Assembly (NCBI RefSeq): GCF_000711695.1
Contig: NW_013546959.1
Coordinates: 1 to 64,000 of the forward strand
Reading direction: 5' to 3'
Source of the DNA: Tilletiaria anomala UBC 951
Taxonomy: Eukaryota; Basidiomycota; Exobasidiomycetes; Georgefischeriales; Tilletiariaceae
Length of the DNA: 64,000 nt
How positions within the stretch are numbered: the first letter of the stretch is position 1; each line of letters begins with the position of its first letter. Under the pieces are notes generated by a model. The model was not told the origin of the DNA, made no database searches, and worked only from the letters and a program-made list of their open reading frames with translations. A program made the translations under genes and the position numbers. Of this stretch, positions 35,149 to 44,598 are shown piece by piece.

Positions 35149-36918
35149 ATGCGCTGCCGTTGCTTTTCCAGCCTCGTTATCGCGCTGCTTCTCGGGGTCT
35201 ACCCTTCGCTCGTCAGCGCAGACACGACGGTGACATTCGATGGGCGTCAGTTCGTCAACAAAGGGCTCATTGCCTTCGGCCGCATAGCCAACGATGCGGT
35301 CGACAGCTACGGTGAAACACTCGGCGGCCTCGGCTCCTCCATTGCCTTCCCCAATCCAAAGAGCTTCCAGGTCAATCTCGAAGGGACTAGCAGTGGGATC
35401 ATCAGACTGAACTCGGACCGTGGCTACAATGTCGTTGGCGTCACTGACTACCGTGCCCGCTCTCATCAATTCCACATGAACTTCACGTGAGCATCTGATC
35501 ACAATCCACCTGGCAGCTTTGTGCTTTGTTTTCTGTCTGCTGACACTGAAGCCCCGCGTTTTCCATTGCGACAGACCGTACAGCGCATCATCAACGAGTG
35601 AAAACCTCGCCCTGACGTATCAGTCATCGACGCTCTACCGCATCCCCAAAACGGTCACGTCCAATGGAGGCTGCCTGCCCGGCAAGGTGGCGAGCTGCCC
35701 GGCCGGACCGCTCTTGCAGTACACGACCGGCCTCGATGCTGACTCCTCGTCCGGTGCTTCCGGCAGCGGCATCCAGGGTCCAAATCTGCCCCTTAACAGC
35801 TACGGCCGGTACCTCTCCGTCGATCAGGAAGGCTTTGCCGTCCTCCTGGACGGTGCGCTTTGGGCCATCAGCGACGAGTACGGTCCGTACATCCATTTTG
35901 TCATCCCTTCGTCCGGGCAGATCGTCGCATCGCTGCGGCCGCTCAACGGTATCGTGCCCAAAGACGCCAACGGCGCCGACAGCTTCACCGCCGAGACGCA
36001 GCCGACCAGCGGTCGGGCTGACAACCAGGGATTCGAGGCGCTCACTTTTGACGCCAAGACAAACACGCTGTGGGCCATGCTCCAGAGCGCCACGACGCAA
36101 GACAGCAACGGTGGCGACAAGAGCTTGAGCCGCAACACGCGCATGTTTGGCTGGCAGCTCGCCCTGCCTTTGCTGCAGGGCATTGTGAGTGGCAAGTCAG
36201 CGCTGCCGCTGCCGCAGGTGCAGGTGCAACTCAAGTATGAGTACGTCGTTCAGCTGCCCGTCTCAGATAACGGAAAGACGTACGCGCAGTCGGAGATGCA
36301 CGTCGTCGACAGTACCACTTTCCTTGTCCTCGCGCGTGACGGCAACGGCTTAGGAGACACGGACACCAAGAGCAAGTACAAGCAGGCAGACCTCATCAGC
36401 ACCAAGGGCGCTACCAACATTGCTGGCAGCAAGTATGACAACCCTGCCAACCCTATCGCACCAGGCGGAACGCTTGTCGCCGGCATCACGCCCGTGCAGT
36501 ACCAGAGCTTCGTCGATCTCATCGACGCGACGCAGCTCGCCAAGTTTGGTCTACACAACGGAGGCGTGATCGACCAGAATCGTAAGCGACGCAAGGGGCT
36601 CAGCTATTCGTCTGTCATCGCTTGTACTAAATCTCCGTTACAACGGCTCTGTGCTCCTCGCTTGCAGTGATCGCATCCAAGCTCGAATCGCTCGCGCTGA
36701 TTTCCGCCAACGATTCGGCGAACCCGGACGACTATCTGCTGGTCGTTGTCAGCGACAACGACTTTATCACTACCAACGGTCACGAGGCCGGCGAGACCGC
36801 TCAGGGTACCGGCACGTATCAGGTGCAGGCGTACAGCGACAGCTATGCGCAGCAGTACGGGAGTCAGGACACACAGGTGTTCGTGTACCGCCTCACGTTA
36901 CCGGGCTGTGCGGTATGA
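35149..36918 (+). CDS. Secreted esterase-like / phytase-like beta-propeller protein
   Basis: Three exons (introns 35487-35574, 36582-36667) give 531 residues. The N-terminus is a signal peptide: basic MRCRCF, hydrophobic LVIALLLGVYP, likely cleavage after LVSA. The mature part matches the esterase-like activity of phytase family (PF13449): GGLGSSIAF, YRARSHQFHMNF, VDQEGFAVLLDGALWAISDEYGPYI, DNQGFEALTFDAKTNTLWAM and VVDSTTFLVLARDGNG. These proteins are secreted or wall-located calcium-dependent phosphoesterase relatives with poorly defined substrates. No GPI tail or membrane anchor follows. Location is outside the cell by inference. Confidence 0.85.
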
Positions 36919-37206
36919 TGGATGGGCGTATCCTAAAAATAGGGGAACAACCATTGGGAGCCATCTCGCCAACATTTTGTTTCCCGTCACTGCGCGTACA
37001 GATTGTGGAGCTCTGTCGCATTTTGGCGGCATGCAGAGGATTCTGCTTGGCAGTGAGGCGTTTGCGTCGCGCTCATATCAGCATGTCGGTGGAATTAGCA
37101 AGATAGGTACAAATGCGGAGAGGCAAAATAGAAATACTGCGAGCGATAACAAGTTGCAAGAACGAGCTAGAGCTTGGTGAGAAGAAGACATCGAAAAGTT
37201 CGCCTT

Positions 37207-38838
37207 TCATGCGCGATGCAATGCAGCAGCGCGCTCTTCCTTATGCAAATTCTCCGCGACCTGCGCGAGCGAAGAGTGGACGTGTTGTGACTGAAAGGCG
37301 AGGTGATCGTGCTGGTCGCGTGTTCGTGTCGTTCCAGCCCTTGTATCGTGCGAGCGGCAACCGGTCTCGTCTTCGCCCTGATGATCTCCGCTTTCTATCC
37401 ACGCGGCGCTAGCACCAGGCGCATCTGTGTTCTCCACGCCGGCGACCTTGAAGACGGCCCTTTCGAGCGTCTCAAGCGGGACGAGGCGTTGCGCCTCGGC
37501 GCCGAGCCACGCAGCGCGGTTGATCCAAGCGGGCAGAAGCGGCGGCGGGTGCGTTTCCGGCGACGATGGAGATGTCGATGTTGATAGGGGTGAGTCTGGG
37601 CGCAGAAGCAGCTCCAGGAACGTCTCGGTGAAGTGGTTGCAGTTGTTCGTCAGCAAATCGTATGAGAGTCCGTGGAATAACGACGAGGACTTGAGAAACG
37701 CGAGGGATTGGTGTACGTGCAACAGCGAGCGTGCTCGGAGGGCGGATCGCCGCGGATGCCGTGGGAGTGGGCGAGGGTGCGTGCTGTCCTGAGGCGGCAT
37801 GTCTGGCGCGTGTGTGGACACGGACGAGGGAGGCCGCGACGTGCTCGTCGACGTGGGCATCGTGACGTACGACGGGTGTGCAAAAGGCGCCGGAGTATTG
37901 CTACGCGATGACGCAGACGAAGCGGACGAGCTGTAGTGCAGATCGAGAAAGCTTGGTAGCCATCCAGAGCGTTTTGCAGCTGATACTGCTGCTGCTGCTT
38001 GCGAAGCACGGCGGCGCAGCGTCGGTGGAACAAATATGTCCGGCTCTTTGAACGCGGCTGCACCGCTCGTCGGTGCGACCCACTTGCCATTTTCGCCCAT
38101 GCCCTCTAGAAGCGTTCCTCGGCCGAATCGGATCTTCTTTGCCGTGTCCTCCGCGGCAGCACTAGAAGCAGAGGAGGGATCCGATGCTCGTTGGAAGGAG
38201 GGAGCAGCGGAGTAGCCCATGAAGTACGCGCCGAGATAGCGACACCCAGGAAACGGCGGCGGGCCAGGCGCCGGTACTTCCTTGGGCCGGGCGTAGCGAT
38301 GGGTCAGACCATCTATCAGCTCGCCCTCTTGTGTTTTTAACGGTTTGCAAGACGAATGCGATATTGCCTGCATTGTCAACCGCTTCTCCTTGTCACCATT
38401 GTCATTGACGGCCCCTTCGGCGCGTGGTAATGCATGCGCTTGCTTCGATTCACCTTCACTCCTCAAGCCATACTTGATCCCTCTACAGGGAAGCGCAAAT
38501 ACGCCCGTGACGCCAGGGACGTCGTGGCCGCCGAATGCATACTCGCATTCGAGGTCGGGCAGCCAAACGTTAGTGTGGAACACTCCTACGCCGAGATACG
38601 TGCGCGAGAGCGAGGACCAGCGAGACTCAGGGAGGAGGTCCCAGACTGTGATGTACACAGGTGTACCGTGCGCAGATGCGAGGTCGAGCCAGGTATCTTC
38701 TTCTCGGACATAGCTGCTCTCCGTGGCTGGTGATGTTGATGAAGAAGCGTGTGAGCAATAAGCGGTGTTGCCCGTGGCGCTTCCGCACGGCTTTGCCTTT
38801 GACGACGATGATGGACCATTGCTTTGCGCGCTCGCCAT
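37207..38838 (-). CDS. PPPDE (DeSI-type) putative deubiquitinating/deSUMOylating peptidase
   Basis: PPPDE enzymes are papain-like peptidases acting on ubiquitin- or SUMO-like modifiers. The single exon of 543 residues has the catalytic His in YLGVGVFHTNVW (preceded by TPVYITVWDLLPES) and the catalytic Cys in YDLLTNNCNHFTETFL, the family's two signatures. Normal members are about 150-200 residues; here about 250 Ser/Pro-rich residues separate the two motifs, with YLGAYFMGYSAA in between. LPAWINRAAWLGA follows the Cys motif as in relatives. The start is the ATG at 38838 (MASAQSNG); upstream in-frame codons lack a good ATG. Confidence 0.85.
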   Translation of the reverse strand: MASAQSNGPSSSSKAKPCGSATGNTAYCSHASSSTSPATESSYVREEDTWLDLASAHGTPVYITVWDLLPESRWSSLSRTYLGVGVFHTNVWLPDLECEYAFGGHDVPGVTGVFALPCRGIKYGLRSEGESKQAHALPRAEGAVNDNGDKEKRLTMQAISHSSCKPLKTQEGELIDGLTHRYARPKEVPAPGPPPFPGCRYLGAYFMGYSAAPSFQRASDPSSASSAAAEDTAKKIRFGRGTLLEGMGENGKWVAPTSGAAAFKEPDIFVPPTLRRRASQAAAAVSAAKRSGWLPSFLDLHYSSSASSASSRSNTPAPFAHPSYVTMPTSTSTSRPPSSVSTHAPDMPPQDSTHPRPLPRHPRRSALRARSLLHVHQSLAFLKSSSLFHGLSYDLLTNNCNHFTETFLELLLRPDSPLSTSTSPSSPETHPPPLLPAWINRAAWLGAEAQRLVPLETLERAVFKVAGVENTDAPGASAAWIESGDHQGEDETGCRSHDTRAGTTRTRDQHDHLAFQSQHVHSSLAQVAENLHKEERAAALHRA

Positions 38839-40084
38839 CTTCAGCTCGACAGCTGTTACAGCAGATGCATAGAGCTGTGTACAATGGTTGAAGCTTTGAA
38901 GTGACCCAAGTAGACGGCTGCCATTCTGCAGAATGAATGTGAGGTTCCAATCCATTTCATTGGCAAATCGATCCCACGTGCGACAATGACGTGGGACACT
39001 GTCATGGTGAAGAATTTCATGCGATTCGAAGCTGATTCCCGGAACCTGTAAGACGGAACAGTGGAGTCCACAGAATCCCCGCAAATATCCCCGGGGAAGC
39101 TCGTTCTCTGAAGCAGGTGTGGAGACCGTCCTAGGAAATACATGTGTCTTTCCGAGAATATGGAAATCATTTCGGACGATTCTGCATATCCCTGGTGGAG
39201 TATTTGCAGAATGGTCCGGGGCCCCAGAGTGGCTGCAGCGCCGTTCGGCGGGCGAGGATATCGAGGTGTGTGCTTGTTACTTCACACACTAGATAGGTTT
39301 GCGTGATGCGCAGGTAACGGCCCTACTTACCACATATTTCCGTCAAAATCTGGTTGCGATCCTCGACTAAGATGTGAAGATAAGCCAACGACTTGGAAGA
39401 AGCAGATGCGTTGCTATCCATTTGGTGATATTGCCGAAAGCTGTTGTCGTCAAGTGGCGCAAAGGATCACGCGACCACGCATTCAGCCCTGCCGCCGCCT
39501 CGACCCCACCCCTCGTCTGCTGAGAAGCGCTAAAGCATTCTGCTCACATATTGTAGTGAAGTTGACCTGTCTGGGCGTCTGCCAAAACCCACTGCCATTC
39601 TGGGCCCCAGAAAGGCCCCCAGATCGGGACTCTGGTGGCGGAAAGTTGGGAGCAGATCTGTTGGATCTGCCAATGTGCACTCTGCCCCTCGACATCACCT
39701 GTGTGCCTTGTTTGTGAACTGATCGACTCGAGGCTGCGTTTGCCTCGTCCTCGGGAGAGCAAAGGTCACACACGCTGGCACGCTGTTCTACCCCCGTATC
39801 TCGAAGTCTCTGCCGTATGTCGGCCAGGGCGAGGCAGGCGTGTGGCAGCGCGGCATGTCCGAAAGCAGACACATCACAAAATTCCATACCGATGTTCCAT
39901 CTTAGCTGCTGTGATCGGAGATACCCTCTTTTCATTTCATCTGGGTGCAGTCGAAAACGCGGGGGGAGGAGGGCTGTGTTATCCATTTGCCTTTAGAAAA
40001 TCATGATGCTTCTATCTCTACTATGATAGGTGAATATGTTGCAGACTGCATGCGTGCCGCACACAGGTCAAGTAACGAGGGCGA
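38839..40084. other. Spacer between PPPDE gene and COX10
   Basis: About 1.25 kb. Overlapping short frames on both strands, none with recognisable domains or splice support. I see no gene. Confidence 0.4.
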
Positions 40085-41713
40085 TTACGACTGCATCTTG
40101 CAATTCTCATCCCCTTCATCCTCAGACCCGGCTTCGCCGCCGATCACATATCGCTTGAATCCGTCCCAGATATCTTGCTTGCATGCCATGGCGAGCAGCA
40201 TGACGGCGGGCAAGTGCCACAGGCTGACAAAGAAGCACTTGCGCGCGCTCGCACTCGCGTCGGAGGCGTGCCCTTGATCCTTGTAGAATCTCCACGCCGC
40301 GTGGAAGAGCGCAGCATTGGGGACTGCAGAGAGCAGCGCATACACCGGAAGGACGGTCGTACTGCCGCAGAACGGCAGAGCTGCACAGAGCGGGAAGAGC
40401 GCGGCGGCGTAGCGCAGGCCCGTGCGCCGGTTTAGGGCGGGTCGGAGGACGGACATCATGCGGTAGCCGCCCTTGGCATAATCGGCGCGGACAACATGTG
40501 CTAGGCTGTTAAAGTGCGGGAACTGCCATGCGAAGAGGATCGCACTAAGGATCCATGCGGGCGCGTCGCTCGCTTCGAACAGCGTGCCGGTCGACGCGAC
40601 CCAGCCCATCAAGGGCGGGATAGCGCCAACGACGGCGCCGACCCACGTATTAACCATGGACAGGCGCTTCAGCGGCGTATAGATACCAGCGTACAGCACA
40701 ATGTTGGCAGCGCCCAGCGCGGCCGTCAGCGGGTTGACGGCCGTCGCGAGCAGCGCTGTGCCACCGACGCCTGTGGCGATGGAGAAGGCGAACGCATGCA
40801 TATGCGACACCTGGCGCGCGGGCAGCGGCCGTGCGCGCGTACGCTGCATCTGCGCATCGTAAGGCGCCTCGAGAAACTGATTCATGGCGTTGGCGCTCGA
40901 GGAGCAGAGGCTCGTGCCAGCCGTCAGTGCGAGGAGCGTCGCCACGGATGAGGAACCCACCGCAAGGGAGGCGGGGACCAGCGCGTAGCCTGCCATGGTG
41001 GTAAGCACCATGAGGAACGTCAGGCGTGACTTGGCCAGCGCACGCCAGCTGGCGATGAGGCTCGAGACCGTTGTGGCGGGCAGGGGCTTGAAGAGCGCAT
41101 GCGAGGAGTTCGGCATGGAGGCGGAGGAGCTCGGCGAGAGGAAATTGATACCCGGATCATCGCTCCGTGGAGCATATCGCTTGCGCAAGGAACTGATCCG
41201 GTCTGCTTGCGACGCGGTGGCTGAGCTCGATGACGAGGACGAGACAGTCTTGACATCGGAAGGTATCTCGGCTAGTCCGCCCGATGAGTCTGGCGAAGCG
41301 ACTTCCGTCGGGGTCGCCAGCCATCGTCGTGAGGTAAAGAACGGCTTTGGTAGAAAGGAGGCCGACTTCCCGCTTACGATTGTGCTTGCAGTTGCTGACG
41401 ACGGTATCGACGAGAAAGGGTGGCGGAGAAGGCCTGGCGTAGATGACGGGCGCGCGATGCTGGCTCCCCTTTGGCGCGATAGGCATTGCTGCCGCCATGA
41501 CACAGAGGAATAGGGTCGCACATCACGCGCAGACGCTCTTCGGCATTCCGATGCTCGAGAGATGCGAAGAATAGGCGGCCGGAGTGGAGCGGCGGCGCTG
41601 GCACTGAAAGACGCGGCCGCCAGGGCGCCGCTGCTGCTGCTGCAACTTCTAATCGCGGGGTTCCTCCACGCGCCGGCTCCGACGAGCAGACTGGATGAGA
41701 CGATGTGCTCCAT
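40085..41713 (-). CDS. COX10: Protoheme IX farnesyltransferase (heme O synthase)
   Basis: COX10 adds a farnesyl group to heme B in the inner mitochondrial membrane, on the way to heme A for cytochrome oxidase. The single exon gives 542 residues. The first ~180 residues are Ser/Ala/Arg-rich and acid-poor, as in a mitochondrial presequence plus linker. The UbiA-type prenyltransferase core has NAMNQFLEAPYDAQMQRTRA (the DxxMxRTxxRPL motif), YTPLKRLSMVNTWVGAVVGA, FAWQFPHFNSLAHV and RADYAKGGYRMMSV, with about eight hydrophobic segments. The start at 41713 is the first ATG. It is divergent from the SPO7-like gene. Confidence 0.95.
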   Translation of the reverse strand: MEHIVSSSLLVGAGAWRNPAIRSCSSSSGALAAASFSASAAAPLRPPILRISRASECRRASARDVRPYSSVSWRQQCLSRQRGASIARPSSTPGLLRHPFSSIPSSATASTIVSGKSASFLPKPFFTSRRWLATPTEVASPDSSGGLAEIPSDVKTVSSSSSSSATASQADRISSLRKRYAPRSDDPGINFLSPSSSASMPNSSHALFKPLPATTVSSLIASWRALAKSRLTFLMVLTTMAGYALVPASLAVGSSSVATLLALTAGTSLCSSSANAMNQFLEAPYDAQMQRTRARPLPARQVSHMHAFAFSIATGVGGTALLATAVNPLTAALGAANIVLYAGIYTPLKRLSMVNTWVGAVVGAIPPLMGWVASTGTLFEASDAPAWILSAILFAWQFPHFNSLAHVVRADYAKGGYRMMSVLRPALNRRTGLRYAAALFPLCAALPFCGSTTVLPVYALLSAVPNAALFHAAWRFYKDQGHASDASASARKCFFVSLWHLPAVMLLAMACKQDIWDGFKRYVIGGEAGSEDEGDENCKMQS

Positions 41714-42280
41714 TTCCAGGACTGCATGAACTGGCTAGGGGGCTCTGCACGACACGGCCGAGGGAGAAGCCAACCCACGAGATGCTGCCTGTCCCGGTCC
41801 CTGGGTTGTTTGTCGAGGACGTCGAAGAATGGATTTCGAAAGCGACAGGATGAAGGGTTATATGCTTCGCAGGCGAAACTGCGCAACGAGGGGAGTCGCC
41901 GATCGAAGAAGATGACGTTCCTCGCTTATGTAATATCCTTTCTGGCAGGGGAAGATGAGGGTTGACACCTCACCGTCAGTTAAACGCTGGAGGAGGGGAC
42001 ATGCTCCACCTCATGGCTTCTGCTCGTCGCCATGCATACTAGACAACAGTCTGCATCACCTGCTGCGAAGCTGAACAACACGCTGAACGCACAGCGGGAG
42101 GTTGACCAGCAGTGATCGACCCAAAAGAGCTTCGCCCTGCCTCATCTCGACCATGGCCAGGCGACCCCGCCAGGCCTTGCGTTCCCTCGACTTTCCCAGC
42201 GGGCACGCAGCGGGCGTGTTGTGAGCGGCACTGTCCAAAGCAGGCTTGACCCCTTTGTCATCATCAGGCAACACGCCCCA
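41714..42280. promoter_or_regulatory. Divergent region COX10 / SPO7-like
   Basis: 567 bp between opposite starts. No defensible motif. Confidence 0.35.
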
Positions 42281-44449
42281 ATGGCATTTCAAGCTGGTAA
42301 GATGACATGGAGATCAGGCGCAGCAGCAGGTGGAAGGGCCACCACAGGAGGCACAGCAGGCCGGAATGGCCACCTCGTCGAGTCGAGCGTGCCGCTCGCT
42401 GATGCACAGACCTTCAGGGACCTCCTCATCTTCGAAGAAAGGCTCAAGCAAAGCGCTACAAGGCTGCAGAAGAGGAAAAAGAAGTACGAGAGTGAGCGTT
42501 CGGTTGCATCCGGCGACGAGGCTGTTGGACGCAAGCTGCTGGCTGCAGGCTGTGAAGGCTGATGCATCACTCTTCCTCGCTTCTCAAGCTCTGCTCGCAC
42601 TCAGTTGCGGGGCGATCGCCTTTCTCAGCTATCATGTCGCGATCGACAAGCCAGAGATTCTAATATTCCATCGAATCAACATCGCTTTGCTACTCTTTTT
42701 CTGCACCAACGTCTTCCTTTTCTTTGCATCAGGCATGTACGCCGATCGCATTGTTGCTGCCAACAAGTGAGTCATGGATCCTTTTTCCCGCTACTTCCGG
42801 TCCCAGAATCCTCACTGAAGGATCTGGACACTGCTTTGTGCTCTTGAAGGTTCGTCCCGCAAGCCAACCGCTCGCTGAGAAATTTCAACATGTACCTCAA
42901 CACTCGAACGACACCACGGCGAGGCATATTCGCACGCATCTTCCTGCCATTCTTGAAGCCTCCGCTGGCACGACGGTCCAACCCACCTTCGCGCAGTGGC
43001 TCGCCGCACACGTCACCCAGCAAGGAGCTGTTTGGGCTTGTGCTAGATGGCAGTAGTAATAATAGCAGCAGTGAAAAGAGGCAACCGCTCGCCCCACAGC
43101 AATCTGATAGGCCGGTGACCCACAGCATCACTCCTTCACTGGGCGCAAAGAACGGCAGAAACCTGTCACAGGCGAGCAGCATCGCGCGGCGCAACGCCAT
43201 CAGCGCGATCCCACCGGCTGCCAACCCGCGCGGCGAGCTCATCTTCAACTCGAAAGTTTCCCCAGCTTTCCGCGAGGGCTACGAGCGCTATCGATCTGCA
43301 TTCGAGCGTAGGCGCTCCGAAAAGCTCGAAGCGAAGCGCAGGAGTGGATGGCGTTGGTGGTTGTACACCGGCGCCGGATGGGGCTGGTGGGTCAAGGAGA
43401 TTTGGAAGCCGCCCGAGGCGGAGCCACACTCACATTCGCACCTACATGCGCACGGGCACCACGCGCAAGGACACCACGCGCATGCGCACGGACATGGGCA
43501 CAGCGACGAGCCGTACCAGCCATCGCGCCGCACGCGTGTGACGAGTGGTGTTCTATCGCACGGCTCTACACAAGGAGGGACGCATGCACGCACCACCAGA
43601 GGGCGCAGCGGCACGGCCGGCAGCACGGCGAGCAATGCAAGCTTACCTGAGGGGATCGGCGGCAGTGCGCTGGCCGAATGCAACGGTAACAGAGGCATTG
43701 ATCAAAGCGGGATTGTCAGTAATAGTAACATTCCACAGATGACACCTTCACGGCGCCGCAGGGCAGGGCCTGATTCGGCGACACGCCACAGCAAGCGCCT
43801 GGACTCGCTTTCCAACTCTGGCCCCAGCGCCCAATCTAGCTCCACTTACCCAGAAGGCTCCCGCGCCAGCGCAGCACTGCAGCGATCAACAGGACCTACG
43901 CGCCATACCTACGAAACGATGACAAGCGTCATCATTCCTTCCGCGCCGATCGGCACTCGCTCGCGGCGTTCTAAGGAAGCTTCCAGCGCCGCCAGCGGTA
44001 CTGCCGCCGGCGACCGTAGCGAGCGTGGCAGAGACGCCACGCCTTCACCCGTAGCGGCATCCTATGCGGGAGGCACACCGCTTTCGCTGTCCCCTACACC
44101 TTCTATTTCCGAGAGGAGCATCCGCAGAGACGGCGACGGCGTTGGCGAAGGCGGTGGTTGCAGCGATGGTGGCGATGCCGCAGCTGATACGGACGCTGCT
44201 GCGGTGGTAGCGATGGCCGAATATCGGTCCGATCTAGTCGGAACACTGCGAGAGCCGGAGCCAGAGCCAGAGGCGCATGCAGCAGATGTAGATGAGTCGC
44301 CGCCCATGTCGAATGCTTCCAGTCCCGCAACGTTGCGCTCGCCTGCAGGAGCACCTTCAGCAACGGAAGATGCATCTGTATCACAGGCCACCGAATCGTT
44401 TGCGGAACGGGGCTGGGTGAACGTCGTCACGGCGCAGAGACTTGCTTAG
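42281..44449 (+). CDS. SPO7: SPO7/CNEP1R1-like regulatory subunit of the Nem1 lipin phosphatase, extended
   Basis: SPO7 with Nem1 dephosphorylates the lipin Pah1 at the ER/nuclear membrane, controlling phospholipid and triacylglycerol synthesis. Family blocks are TFRDLLIFEERLKQSATRLQ, two membrane segments (FLASQALLALSCGAIAFLSY; INIALLLFFCTNVFLFFASG), then MYADRIVAANK and FVPQANRSLRNFNMYLNTR. Intron 2 is 42767-42849. Intron 1 is not settled: GTACGA at 42484 to AAG at 42535 keeps the frame, while the better-looking GTGAGC at 42492 does not. Total is about 677 residues, against about 260 in yeast SPO7. The ~500-residue tail has a Trp-rich block (SGWRWWLYTGAGWGWWVK), then a His-rich run (43427-43503), then long disordered Ser/Gly/acidic sequence. 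Confidence 0.8.
43427..43503 (+). repeat. Histidine-rich repeat coding segment
   Basis: Encodes a run of about 26 residues in which His alternates with Ser, Ala and Gly, roughly half His. Such runs bind zinc, nickel or copper in other proteins; a role here is unknown. Confidence 0.8.
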
Positions 44450-44598
44450 TGCGAAGAGGTACTAAGATCCTGCTGTATCATAGCCAACAGAAATAGTCGA
44501 ATACGTTACTCTCAACAATATAGTTGCAAGCCCAATAAATAGTCTATGTGCAATGCTACATCAATTTGCAACGACAGAGCAAGTCACCATCGCTATCT

